Assembly (NCBI RefSeq): GCF_963583255.1
Contig: NC_084811.1
Location: 13,782,088-13,846,087 of the forward strand
Length of the DNA: 64,000 bases
Direction of reading: 5' to 3'
From: Pyrus communis
Taxonomy: Eukaryota > Streptophyta > Magnoliopsida > Rosales > Rosaceae
Each line of letters opens with the position of its first letter. The stretch's first letter is position 1. The position numbers were made by a program, and so were the translations under genes. The notes under the pieces were generated by a model, which made no database searches, was not told the origin of the DNA, and worked only from the letters and a program-made list of their open reading frames with translations. Positions 12,281-21,381 of this stretch are shown in pieces.

Positions 12281-13333
12281 ATGACTCGTCGTTCTCAACC
12301 TATTCGTGCAAACATATTGGATTTTGACGACAATTTTGAACGAGCTTTGAGAAGAAAGAGGAAGCAACCAGAACCATATCCACCTAGTTCGAGTTCAGAG
12401 TTCGAATCTGAATTTGAAGAAGAAGAAAGCATGGCGGTGGACAATCGAACAATCAAAGAACTTTCGGCCTCGGGGTTGGACAATGCCGTGCCTATTTGCA
12501 TTCAATATTCTAGGGCAGCCCCGAACAAGACCGATGAGTTTGAATTAAAGTCAAGCTTGCTGCATCATATTCCTCAATGCCATGGGCTGTCCATGGAAGA
12601 TCCAAACAAGCATTTGAAGGAGTTTGAAGTTGTATGCTCAAGCATGACACCCATTAACGTGGATGGGAATATTTTGAAGATGAAAGCCTTTCCATTCTCT
12701 CTATTGGAAAAGGCTAAAGATTGGCTATACGAATTGGCGCCCGGAACCGTTACTTCTTGGGAAAGTATGAAACGAGCGTTCTTGGAGAAATTCTTTCCAA
12801 CTTCAAGAGTAATTCTTTTGAGAAAGAAAATTAGTGGCATTCAACAAAACCAAGGGGAGTCTTTTCCAGCATATTATGAGCGTTTCAAAGCCCTTGTTGC
12901 ATCTTGCCCACAACACCAAATGAAAGAAGCCCTTGTTGCATCTTACCCCAAACATAAGGTTGTTGAAGGATCCAAAATGCAAGGTGCGGCCATATGTGGA
13001 GTGTGCTCTATGAAAGGATATCTCAATGATCAATGTCCTCAATTGATAGAGAATGGAGGATGGGAGAGTGCCCATGCCGTGGGGTACCAAAGTCAAAATC
13101 AACCAAGGAATGATCCATACTCAAATACATACAATCTGGGATGAAGAGATCACCCAAATTTCAAGTGGAGGGAGCCTCAACAACCTCAACAACAAGGAGG
13201 AATTCGATAGCCACCCCCTGGGATATATCAAAGGCCATTTGCACAAGCTCAACCTCAATCACAAACTGCCCAACAAAACACAGGCTCACTAATTGATAAT
13301 GATCAAACTTTTCAATTACTAACTTTTATATCG
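12281..13333 (+). pseudogene. gag: gag of element C, shortened, interrupted by element D
   Basis: The ATG at 12281 opens a 287-codon frame with the Athila gag core and a CCHC knuckle (CGVCSMKGYLNDQC). Compared with F, about 90 residues between the gag core and the knuckle are missing; the joint carries a near-repeat (ALVASCPQHQ then ALVASYPKHK), which suggests a repeat-mediated in-frame deletion. The frame stops at 13142-13144. Homologous sequence continues through REPQQPQQQGG and a TAG until about 13333, where element D begins. Confidence 0.85.
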
Positions 13334-13348
13334 CACTTAACATATCAT

Positions 13349-13452
13349 CCACCTACTTCACCTACAACATCCACCTACTTCACCTACAACATCCACTTCA
13401 CCTACAACATCCACCTACTTCACCTACAACATCCACCTACTTCACCTACAAA
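13349..13452 (+). repeat. 22-bp minisatellite in LTR of element D
   Basis: Five units of a 22-bp repeat (CCACCTACTT, then CACCTACAACAT), one of them shortened by 4 bp. The 3' LTR has six units (21872-21997). This is the only length difference between the two LTRs apart from the 656-bp array. It lies about 30 bp upstream of the TATA box. Confidence 0.9.
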
Positions 13453-13483
13453 TGACATAGCCATATGTTCCCTCCACTACTCC

Positions 13484-13491
13484 TATAAATA
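13484..13491 (+). promoter_or_regulatory. TATA box in 5' LTR of element D
   Basis: TATAAATA followed by a CATTCATTCATT stretch. The same box is in the 3' LTR at 22029-22036. Probable promoter of the element's sense RNA. Confidence 0.65.
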
Positions 13492-14180
13492 CCCTTGCAT
13501 TCATTCATTCATGGACATCTCATTTCATACACAACACACCACAAACACATCCCTTTCTCTCTTAGCCGTGAGTCTCCCTTAGAATCCAAAAACCATCTTT
13601 CCATTTCCATCACTCCTCACTCCATTCCACACTTCCATTCCCCCAAACCAACTATCCTTAGACCTTATGCTACAATGAAGAGGAAGAGAAGAGGGCCTAA
13701 ACGTTCATACAATTCAAGTTTGAGTTGTTGGAATGTTTAGGTGTTTCTTTGATTTCAATGTTTAATTTCAATACTCTTTGTTTTGTACGTATGAGGAATG
13801 GAAGAGAAGAGTGCCTAAACGTTCATACAATTCAAGTTTGAGTTGTTGGAATGTTTAGGTGTTTCTTTGATTCTCTTTGTTTTGTACCATGAGGAACTAA
13901 ACCCCCCTTTGGCTAGGGGGTGATTCGAAATATATGTTTATGCTTGCATTTTGATTTGATTAATTCTAATTGCGTTTCATAAGTTGTGGTTCAATTTGTT
14001 TAACCGTTTGATTGATAACTTATTTATGAATGTTTATTAAGAATGCGCGCTTAATTTTCATGCATCAATATGACGCTAGAATATAAGTGAGTTTCACCTA
14101 ATAGTTACGAACTTATATTCACAAGTAGTGGAGGTTGCTTATAAACAATCGCGTTAAATAAATTCTTGGCATAAGTTTAT

Positions 14181-16148
14181 GCGTAGTCCATAGTAACGAA
14201 TGCCTCGTCAACACTTAAAGTTTTCATGATGCTTAATGATCTTTGATTGTATCTTTATTGTGCTTTTCACGTAAAGGACTTTTGGAGAATGTTGTGAATT
14301 GCGTTGCGCTAACCCATCCAATTCATTAACTTAAGGAAAACTTGACGGTTAATTTAAGCGGACCTAATTGACCCGGGCGTTGAGAATTAATGATTTGTTG
14401 AAATGCAATTGGAAATCGTTTTATTATGCAAGTATAACATATGTGGAGATGAACCCCGTAGCTAACTTTCCATCCATTTGTTCTTTCTTTTCTTGTTTCT
14501 GTTTTCATGTTTAATTTAACTTGTTATTCAATTATGTTAAACATGTGAAACTAATTTCTTTTTAGTTAGAGGCGAATTTGAAGCCATGGACATATGTTGG
14601 TTATGATTTGATTTACTCCAGTTATGAATTCATGAACTTTAGATGTGGGTTACTTTTCTGTTTTGATTAAGAACTTGTTTATGTATTTGGGTTGAGGGTC
14701 GACACTTAATTTGCATGCCTAAGACTTGATGCTAGGATATAAGGGAATTTCACCTAATCGTTATGAACTTATATTCATGAGTAGTAAAAATCGCTAGTCA
14801 CGATTGTGTTTAGTAAACCCTAGGCTGGATTAACATGCGTAGTCCATAGTAACGAATGCCTCGTCAACACTTAAAGTTTTCATGATGCTTAATGATCTTT
14901 GATTGTATCTTTATTGTGCTTTTCACGTAAAGGACTTTTGGAGAATGTTGTGAATTGCGTTGCGCTAACCCATCCAATTCATTAACTTAAGGAAAACTTG
15001 ACGGTTAATTTAAGCGGACCTAATTGACCCGGGCGTTGAGAATTAATGATTTGTTGAAATGCAATTGGAAATCGTTTTATTATGCAAGTATAACATATGT
15101 GGAGATGAACCCCGTAGCTAACTTTCCATCCATTTGTTCTTTCTTTTCTTGTTTCTGTTTTCATGTTTAATTTAACTTGTTATTCAATTATGTTAAACAT
15201 GTGAAACTAATTTCTTTTTAGTTAGAGGCGAATTTGAAGCCATGGACATATGTTGGTTATGATTTGATTTACTCCAGTTATGAATTCATGAACTTTAGAT
15301 GTGGGTTACTTTTCTGTTTTGATTAAGAACTTGTTTATGTATTTGGGTTGAGGGTCGACACTTAATTTGCATGCCTAAGACTTGATGCTAGGATATAAGG
15401 GAATTTCACCTAATCGTTATGAACTTATATTCATGAGTAGTAAAAATCGCTAGTCACGATTGTGTTTAGTAAACCCTAGGCTGGATTAACATGCGTAGTC
15501 CATAGTAACGAATGCCTCGTCAACACTTAAAGTTTTCATGATGCTTAATGATCTTTGATTGTATCTTTATTGTGCTTTTCACGTAAAGGACTTTTGGAGA
15601 ATGTTGTGAATTGCGTTGCGCTAACCCATCCAATTCATTAACTTAAGGAAAACTTGACGGTTAATTTAAGCGGACCTAATTGACCCGGGCGTTGAGAATT
15701 AATGATTTGTTGAAATGCAATTGGAAATCGTTTTATTATGCAAGTATAACATATGTGGAGATGAACCCCGTAGCTAACTTTCCATCCATTTGTTCTTTCT
15801 TTTCTTGTTTCTGTTTTCATGTTTAATTTAACTTGTTATTCAATTATGTTAAACATGTGAAACTAATTTCTTTTTAGTTAGAGGCGAATTTGAAGCCATG
15901 GACATATGTTGGTTATGATTTGATTTACTCCAGTTATGAATTCATGAACTTTAGATGTGGGTTACTTTTCTGTTTTGATTAAGAACTTGTTTATGTATGT
16001 GGGTTGAGGGTCGACACTTAATTTGCATGCCTAAGACTTGATGCTAGGATATAAGGGAATTTCACCTAATCGTTATGAACTTATATTCATGAGTAGTAAA
16101 AATCGCTAGTCACGATTGTGTTTAGTAAACCCTAGGCTGGATTAACAT
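14181..16148 (+). repeat. Three tandem 656-bp units in 5' LTR of element D
   Basis: Units 14181-14836, 14837-15492 and 15493-16148 are essentially identical; the 3' LTR has one unit (22726-23381). Each unit begins at GCGTAGTCCATAG, and the sequence after the last unit begins GCGTATTCCATAG, so the breakpoints lie in short homology. Units 1 and 2 share TATGTATTTGGG where unit 3 and the 3' LTR have TATGTATGTGGG, so the array grew in steps. Confidence 0.95.
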
Positions 16149-16718
16149 GCGTATTCCATAGTTATGAATGCCTAGTCAATGTTTATGATTTCCGTTGAAC
16201 TTAATGATCTTTGTTGAATGTCTCTATCATGCGTATTCCATGTGAGAGACTTTGATTAGGAATAATTTGGTTGTAATGCGTATCCCATTCAATCCAATGA
16301 ATCTAGGGAAATCTGAAGGTTAATTTAAGCGGACCTAATTAACTTGGAGCATTGTCATTCATCGTTTGTTGAAGTCATAACTGGGAGTCAAATTATATGC
16401 TTATGTTCATGTGTGGATAAGGAACCCTCTAATTAGTTTTTCTTCATGCCATTCCATCAATTTCATATTTACATTCTGTCTAGTTTATTTAACTTGTTTC
16501 GTTATTTCAATTTTCGTATAAACTTAAATCCCCCTTTACTTTAATGTCAATTTAGTTAGAAATACATTTATTTTGTGTTTTTACGTTTTTTGAGTCAAAT
16601 CCAAGTGATTAACAATCCCTCCTAATCCCCGGTCCAGAACGATCCCTACTTATACATATACTACAATTTGACGAAAATAGGGTTTAATTTGTGTGCGTAT
16701 AAATCACGCATCAAATTT

Positions 16719-16736
16719 TGGCGCCGTTGCCGGGGA
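16719..16736 (+). promoter_or_regulatory. Primer binding site of element D
   Basis: TGGCGCCGTTGCCGGGGA, complementary to the 3' end of plant tRNA-Asp, five bases after the LTR. It is intact, so the RNA of D could still be reverse-transcribed with proteins from another element. Confidence 0.93.
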
Positions 16737-16843
16737 TTAGCAAATTTGCTAATCTCTTGGATTGTTCGTTTCTATTATGTATTTTAGTTTTAGTTTTTGA
16801 ATTTTGTTTTGTTTGTTGAATTCAAGTACTAGAGAAGAACAAC

Positions 16844-17554
16844 ATGGCACTTGATAATGCTTCTCTTTTGTCACAGCTCATGGAAAGGTCCCAAATGCAA
16901 AGCATTGATATATTTGATCTTCAATCAAGGAATAACGTGTTTTCCAATACTTACAATTCGGATTGGAGTGATCATTCAAACTCTATGTGGTGGGAACCTC
17001 AACCATCAAAATCAAATCACAAGGAAGAGGAATACACCCAACCCACGGAAAGGGTGGAAACACCTTTACCGGAGGCACCTATTGCTCCTATGCCATCTAA
17101 TACAGGTATGGTTGTTCCAAATTTCATTATTTTTAACCCCGTTCCAACAAGTATCCCTATTCCTTGCAGATTCATGACTTCCAAGGAAGAAGAAGGTGAA
17201 AAAGACATCTTGGAAGCCATTCCAAAGGTGACAAGTAGGGAATGTCATGAATTCATCAAAGAGGACGTTCTTGAAACCACAAAATCCAAAGAAGTTAAAT
17301 TTGATGACATTGGACAAGTCATAACCATCACATGCAATCTGGCCAAGTCCAATATCCCTGAAACTTTCAAAGGAGTGGTGTTTGTCATTGAGTTCTTGTC
17401 AGACAAAACAAGTAAGTCATTTTTTCCAAATTTCATTACATTTTATACTAACTTGTTGTTTTTTATGAATCAGGCACCTACATTAGAATTCAAACCAATG
17501 CCGGTTCACTTCAAGTATCACCTTCCATTCAAGGACCAATTCCATGCCGTTTGA
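16844..17554 (+). CDS. Condensed gag/pol remnant ORF of element D (236 aa)
   Basis: The ATG at 16844 follows the primer site by about 110 bp and opens an uninterrupted 236-codon frame. It is a patchwork of short Athila pieces in their normal order: the end of gag (ALDNASLL, like LDNATLL of A), a piece of the post-knuckle region (FSNTYNSDW), the gag-protease linker (PCRFMTSKEEEGEKDILEA) and the protease-RT linker (APTLEFKPMPVHFKYHLP), ending in a short QFHAV tail that resembles the very end of pol. No knuckle, protease active site, RT or integrase remains. It may be a chance survivor of deletions or a retained short protein; I do not assign a function. Confidence 0.6.
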   Translation: MALDNASLLSQLMERSQMQSIDIFDLQSRNNVFSNTYNSDWSDHSNSMWWEPQPSKSNHKEEEYTQPTERVETPLPEAPIAPMPSNTGMVVPNFIIFNPVPTSIPIPCRFMTSKEEEGEKDILEAIPKVTSRECHEFIKEDVLETTKSKEVKFDDIGQVITITCNLAKSNIPETFKGVVFVIEFLSDKTSKSFFPNFITFYTNLLFFMNQAPTLEFKPMPVHFKYHLPFKDQFHAV

Positions 17555-17563
17555 TTTTATTTA

Positions 17564-17566
<3 letters not shown>

Positions 17567-17616
<50 letters not shown>
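17567..17616 (+). repeat. A50 homopolymer at the edge of the captured module
   Basis: Fifty consecutive A residues after TTTGATTTTATTTATGT and directly before the module. It is on the sense strand of the element and antisense to the coiled-coil gene. It may be the tail of a polyadenylated element RNA joined to the module, or an expanded mononucleotide tract. Confidence 0.9.
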
Positions 17617-17617
<1 letters not shown>

Positions 17618-17637
17618 ATGGCAGAACGATGGAGGCT

Positions 17638-18315
17638 TCACAAAGGTTGTTTACTTAAAGACCCACTACGTGGCAAAACTCTTGAAGCGGAAGGCATCGA
17701 GACGGAAGGCATCGGGGCAGAAGACATAGGAGCGGAAGGCATCGGAGCTGGAGGCATCGAAGATAGAGCATTCGAGGCCTCAATACTTGGCCAAACGCTG
17801 GATGATCCAGGAAAAAGGTGCCTCTGGAGGAAAGACGAAAACCTTTGACAGTCACTTTGAATCCGACCTTCAGACTCTTGCAGTTCATCAAGCTTCCTCT
17901 TCATGCCCGTCGAATAGTTGTTGGCAAGCACGTGCAAACTTCTATTATCATGCTTAAGCAGTTTGATCTCCTGCTTAAGACTTTCCACCTCTGCCATCAA
18001 TGATTCCACCTGACGGGAGCGGGCAAGCAGGCGTTGGCCCATGTTGGACACAGAACTCGCACACTGAACACTAAGAGCGAGGGACTCTTGAACGGCCAAG
18101 TCATCGGACCGTCCTGACAGCAGCCTACTATCTTTTGGAGTGAGGAGGTTTTTAGCTACTATTGTAGCTGTTGTGCCGTCCTGCATCACAGAGTCTTCAC
18201 CTGAAAGAGGACCATTAGAAGATAAAAAAGAAGGGCGCCATACATTACCTTGACGGGGCGCAACCGGATCGCTGCTGAGACTCAAATCTAAGCTAAGGTT
18301 CGATGAGTTTGCCAT
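17638..18315 (-). CDS. Antisense coiled-coil ORF in element D (225 aa)
   Basis: Encoded on the strand opposite to the element. The ATG at 18315 sits in a good plant context (AAAAAATGGC); the upstream in-frame TTG was not used. Serine-rich N-terminus (about 1-50), a conserved central region (about 55-118) with LLTPKDSRLLSGRSD and VQCASSVSNMGQRLLARS, a heptad-rich coiled coil (about 100-150, VESLMAEVESLKQEI) and a proline tail with repeated PMPSA units (about 185-215). No signal peptide, membrane segment or catalytic motif is seen. The copy in F has the same 678-nt length with no indel, differs at about 25 residues, and is nearly identical across the centre. I have the impression of similar uncharacterised proteins in Rosaceae annotations but cannot verify it. 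Function unknown; coiled-coil oligomerisation is likely. Confidence 0.7.
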   Translation of the reverse strand: MANSSNLSLDLSLSSDPVAPRQGNVWRPSFLSSNGPLSGEDSVMQDGTTATIVAKNLLTPKDSRLLSGRSDDLAVQESLALSVQCASSVSNMGQRLLARSRQVESLMAEVESLKQEIKLLKHDNRSLHVLANNYSTGMKRKLDELQESEGRIQSDCQRFSSFLQRHLFPGSSSVWPSIEASNALSSMPPAPMPSAPMSSAPMPSVSMPSASRVLPRSGSLSKQPL

Positions 18316-18860
18316 TTTTTTCAAAAGTGTTCAAAGAGAAGGGGTGGATGGAGTTAAAATTTCACAAAGGGCCGGAGTCGAGTTTCAGGAATGGGAAATC
18401 TTCAGAGTATGTGTGTTGGGGTGATTGATAGCTCTATAAAAAGCCAAGACGACGCGTCCACCGATTCAAAGAGCCGGATTTTCCGGCGTAATTTAGGCGA
18501 CGCTCCCTCGGCTTTTCAGAAAACGCGTTCAACTTTGTCAAAAGATTTCTGACAAAGCTGAAAACACGTGGAGGCCATCATCACATCTACACATCTTTAG
18601 CCGACAAGCGCAAAGTTCGGCGACGCTTTCTCTGCTTTTCAGAAGACGCGTGCAGCTTTGTCAAAATGAGCCGCATCTGCACTACCACGTGTCGTTCAGA
18701 AAGCGAAGGGGCGTCGTTCAGAAATCGAAGGGGCGCCTGCTCAGAAATCGAAGAGGCGTATTCAAAGATCGAAGATGCGCCACTATTTCAAAAAGCCGGA
18801 TTTGCGGGATCAAAACGTTTGTCGACAAGGGTAAAAGGTACCACCACTTGATATTATCTC
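18316..18860. promoter_or_regulatory. Divergent promoter region of the module in element D
   Basis: 545 bp between the antisense ORF and a plus-strand TATA box (TATATATG, from 18861). For the minus strand a TATA-like TTTTATAGAG is seen at about 18432-18440, some 110 bp before the ATG. CACGTG G-boxes lie at 18565-18570 and 18686-18691. Four direct repeats resembling TTCAGAAATCGAAGGGGCG lie at about 18694-18781. A longer motif (CTTTTCAGAA, then ACGCGT, then CTTTGTCAAAA) occurs twice, at about 18513 and 18634. The TATA, one G-box and the fourfold repeat are conserved in F. Promoter activity is inferred. Confidence 0.6.
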
Positions 18861-18907
18861 TATATATGTCGACCTTCGTCTTTTATGGCAGGGCAAACCT
18901 GAAGAAA

Positions 18908-19177
18908 ATGCCCAACTCTCTCTCACCTCTGAGGGCGCACTCCCAGCAAAGCCTTTCGAAATACTCAATTCTTTCTTCTTCCCCAAAGATGATACCAGAT
19001 GCCTGGAGTACATATGACCCAGGAGGAAACGGCGGATTGAAGCATGTGCTGATTCATTCACCGCTTCTTCAAAGCAAAGGTATCTCATATCATCAAGGTC
19101 AAAAGCAAAAATATCTCATATCATGCTCTTTCCCTGTCTTTTTCTTTGTCCTTGTTCTTACTTGCATGGCAAAGTAA
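18908..19177 (+). CDS. Small ORF with hydrophobic C-terminus, divergent partner in the module (89 aa)
   Basis: Read in the sense of element D, about 45 bp after a TATATATG box. The ATG at 18908 (GAAGAAAATGCCC) is chosen because it follows the likely transcription start; the frame is open further upstream, including an ATG at 18866 inside the TATA motif. The product is serine-rich (SQQSLSKYSILSSSPKM) and ends in a strongly hydrophobic stretch (SCSFPVFFFVLVLTCMAK) that could span or anchor to a membrane. The copy in F is 90 codons long with the same two ends but a different middle. No family recognised. It may be a chance ORF. Confidence 0.35.
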   Translation: MPNSLSPLRAHSQQSLSKYSILSSSPKMIPDAWSTYDPGGNGGLKHVLIHSPLLQSKGISYHQGQKQKYLISCSFPVFFFVLVLTCMAK

Positions 19178-19509
19178 AAGAAGCAATCAGCCGGCACTTG
19201 GAGTCAGTCTACCGATCTGGAGCCAACTGCCTGGAATCTATTCCTGATTGCTTACCTAGCGTTGCTCTCGAGTAGTCATCTTCAACGGTTGATACACTTC
19301 CAGAGAAGGGACCACTCCTGCAAAGATTGAACAAAGAAACAGATAACAGGAGGAAGCTCAAACCTTCGGGGGAAACCAAAAGAACCATCCTGCTGCCCAG
19401 TTCAAGAAGTAGCACAAAGGAAAATCAACGATGGGCAGAAACCAGTTCAAGAGTAAGCCTGTGGAATCACAAAGATCAAAGCCTCAATGCAATCACCAAG
19501 GAGAAGAGG
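19178..19509 (+). other. Rest of captured module, no gene seen
   Basis: Sequence shared with F (there at about 49150-49573, inverted), including GCAATCAGCCGGCACTTGG and CAACGGTTGATACA. No convincing ORF. At about 19510 it joins the Athila 3' non-coding region at the CCATAACCAGATTTGC segment. Confidence 0.6.
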
Positions 19510-21381
19510 GAATTTACACTCCATAACCAGATTTGCATCCCTAAACTCTTCTCTTTGTTAATTACATTATGCCATGTTTAATATGTTTAGTTGCTTTTTG
19601 TGTGTTTACTTATGTTTTGTGTGAATCTATGCTTAAAACATTGAGGACAATGTTTGATTTAAGTGTGGGGGGGTAACTAAAGTGTTTTGATGCAAATTCG
19701 TAGGGTTTTATCCACCATAACTTCTAATGTTGTTCCTTGCTATTTTAAGGTGTTTTTAAGTTGTTTTAGAGTGTTTTAGTGTGTTTTGTTTTATAATTCG
19801 AAAATCCCATAAAAATTTGAAAAATTGTTTTGAAAAACCCAAAAAGAGTTGTTTTAAAGTTGTTTTTGTGTGTGTGTTTGTGTCTTAGGGTACCTTCCAA
19901 CACAATGATAAGGATTTGGTTTATAATTGCATGACGGTTAGAAAGAGTTATAAACATAGAGAAAAGTTTGATTTACTCTTGGTATATGCTTGGTTATGGT
20001 TATAATGTATGACTTCACATGCAATCATAAAAGAAAAAAAAAAAATCGTTTTTGTAACATGCTTGAAGGAAGGAACTCAAACAAACGCTACAACCCTGAG
20101 AGACTTGAGCCTATAACGTTCTTTGGAGAGTATAATCTGTGATTTCTTGTTTTCTAAAGTCGTTGCATGATCTCATTATTCTTTGCTTGGTTACTACTTA
20201 GAAGGCGTTTTATCATATAGTTCCAAATGCTAGAACTCATGCCCATTTCATTCAAAGCATGTTATTGATTTGCATAACACATATTCAAGAAGAAGTTGTG
20301 TAGTGACCACCACCATAGCCAAATAGCCTTACTTCCCATACTTCGTATATGTTGTAAGTTTTAACCCCGTTGAGCCTTGTTTAGCCTTTATTCTTTGTTT
20401 ACCCACATTTTCCTCACCTAGCCTAGTTTAGGACAATCCCCACCCTTGTTCTTAAACGATAGTGAGCATGACTTAATTGAATTCCTTTTGAGTTACATTA
20501 TGAAAGAAAATAAGTGTGGGGGAGAGAATGTTTAAGTGTTGATGTTTTGAGATTCAAAAGAAAAGAAAAAAAAAAGAGAAAAGAAAGAAAGAAAGAAAGA
20601 AAAAAAAAAAAAAAAAAAGAGCTTGAAAAAAAAAAAAAAAATGAAAGAATAAGTGATTGAAGAAAGGTTCCAAAACACCAATTCTGGGCGTAAATTGTCT
20701 AAATTCTCCCTTCTTGTTCAAAAGTTGAGTTTTCATTCAAAAGTGAATTCTAAGTTGATTCAAATGCTTTGCTCACTATTTCTTTAAAAACCTTTGTTTT
20801 CCATATCCCTTCTTTGTTATCCACATACCCCAAGCCCCGTTACAACCCTTGACTTCTATCTTGAGTGTTGTGTATTTCAATTTGTGGAGTTTGAACTTGG
20901 TATGAGCATATGGTATCACTGGTTCTCGCGTCTAAGTAGTAGCATTCCATTCATGAGATCATATCTAAACATGCTTATTAACTCCAGAAATTGCTTCCTT
21001 TGAAATACATATATGTGAGTGTTCGTTTTTATGATTACATCAATCTTCTCACATATAACTAGTTTAGGGTGTGTAGTCAGAAAATCTGTGTGAAAAACGA
21101 GAGTACATCTAGTAAGAAATTGAGGGAATTCTCTAAAGGCATGTTACTACATTTGAAATGTGTTTTAATTGCTTAATTGTGAACTAGTATGTGGTGACTA
21201 TGATTAAGAATGTACTTAAGTGTAAAGATGGCTCAAATCTGTGAGAATAATGATTTTTAACTTGTCATGTGCATTGGAAGTCCCTGATACGATTGTTGGA
21301 AGGTGTAGGTTGTGTTTTGTTCTTTTTGTTTTGTTTTTCTGTTTTGCTCGAGGACTAGCAAAAGCTAAGTGTGGGGGTATT
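19510..21381 (+). other. 3' non-coding region and polypurine tract of element D
   Basis: Homologous to the 3' non-coding regions of A and C, without an env-like ORF. Purine tracts AAGTGTGGGGG occur at 19661-19673, 20512-20523 and 21367-21377; the last precedes the 3' LTR and is the probable plus-strand primer. An A-rich low-complexity stretch lies at about 20560-20645. Confidence 0.8.

Larger units (their letters stand above)
13334..16713 (+). repeat. 5' LTR of element D, truncated outside and amplified inside
   Basis: Corresponds to 21857-23946 of the 3' LTR. It is 1290 bp longer, which is exactly two extra 656-bp units minus one 22-bp minisatellite unit. It ends ATCACGCATCA just before the primer site. 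A 118-bp direct repeat (starting at 13683 and 13801) lies just downstream of the TATA box. Confidence 0.9.

Noticed and set aside
13349..13452. Short regularly spaced repeats resembling a CRISPR array
   Set aside because: Units are contiguous with no unique spacers; it is a minisatellite in a plant LTR.
13495..13740. 81-codon ORF after the TATA box of the D LTR, repeated at 22040-22285
   Set aside because: It lies in the transcribed leader, shows no domain and is cut by the 118-bp direct repeat; treated as LTR sequence.
14326..15820. Three identical 60-codon minus-strand ORFs (14326, 14982, 15638), also at 22871
   Set aside because: They recur only because the 656-bp LTR unit is repeated; no homology to a protein and position inside an LTR.
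18316..18324. Upstream TTG start giving three extra residues (MKK) for the antisense ORF
   Set aside because: A nuclear plant gene would use the ATG at 18315, which has a good context and is conserved in F.
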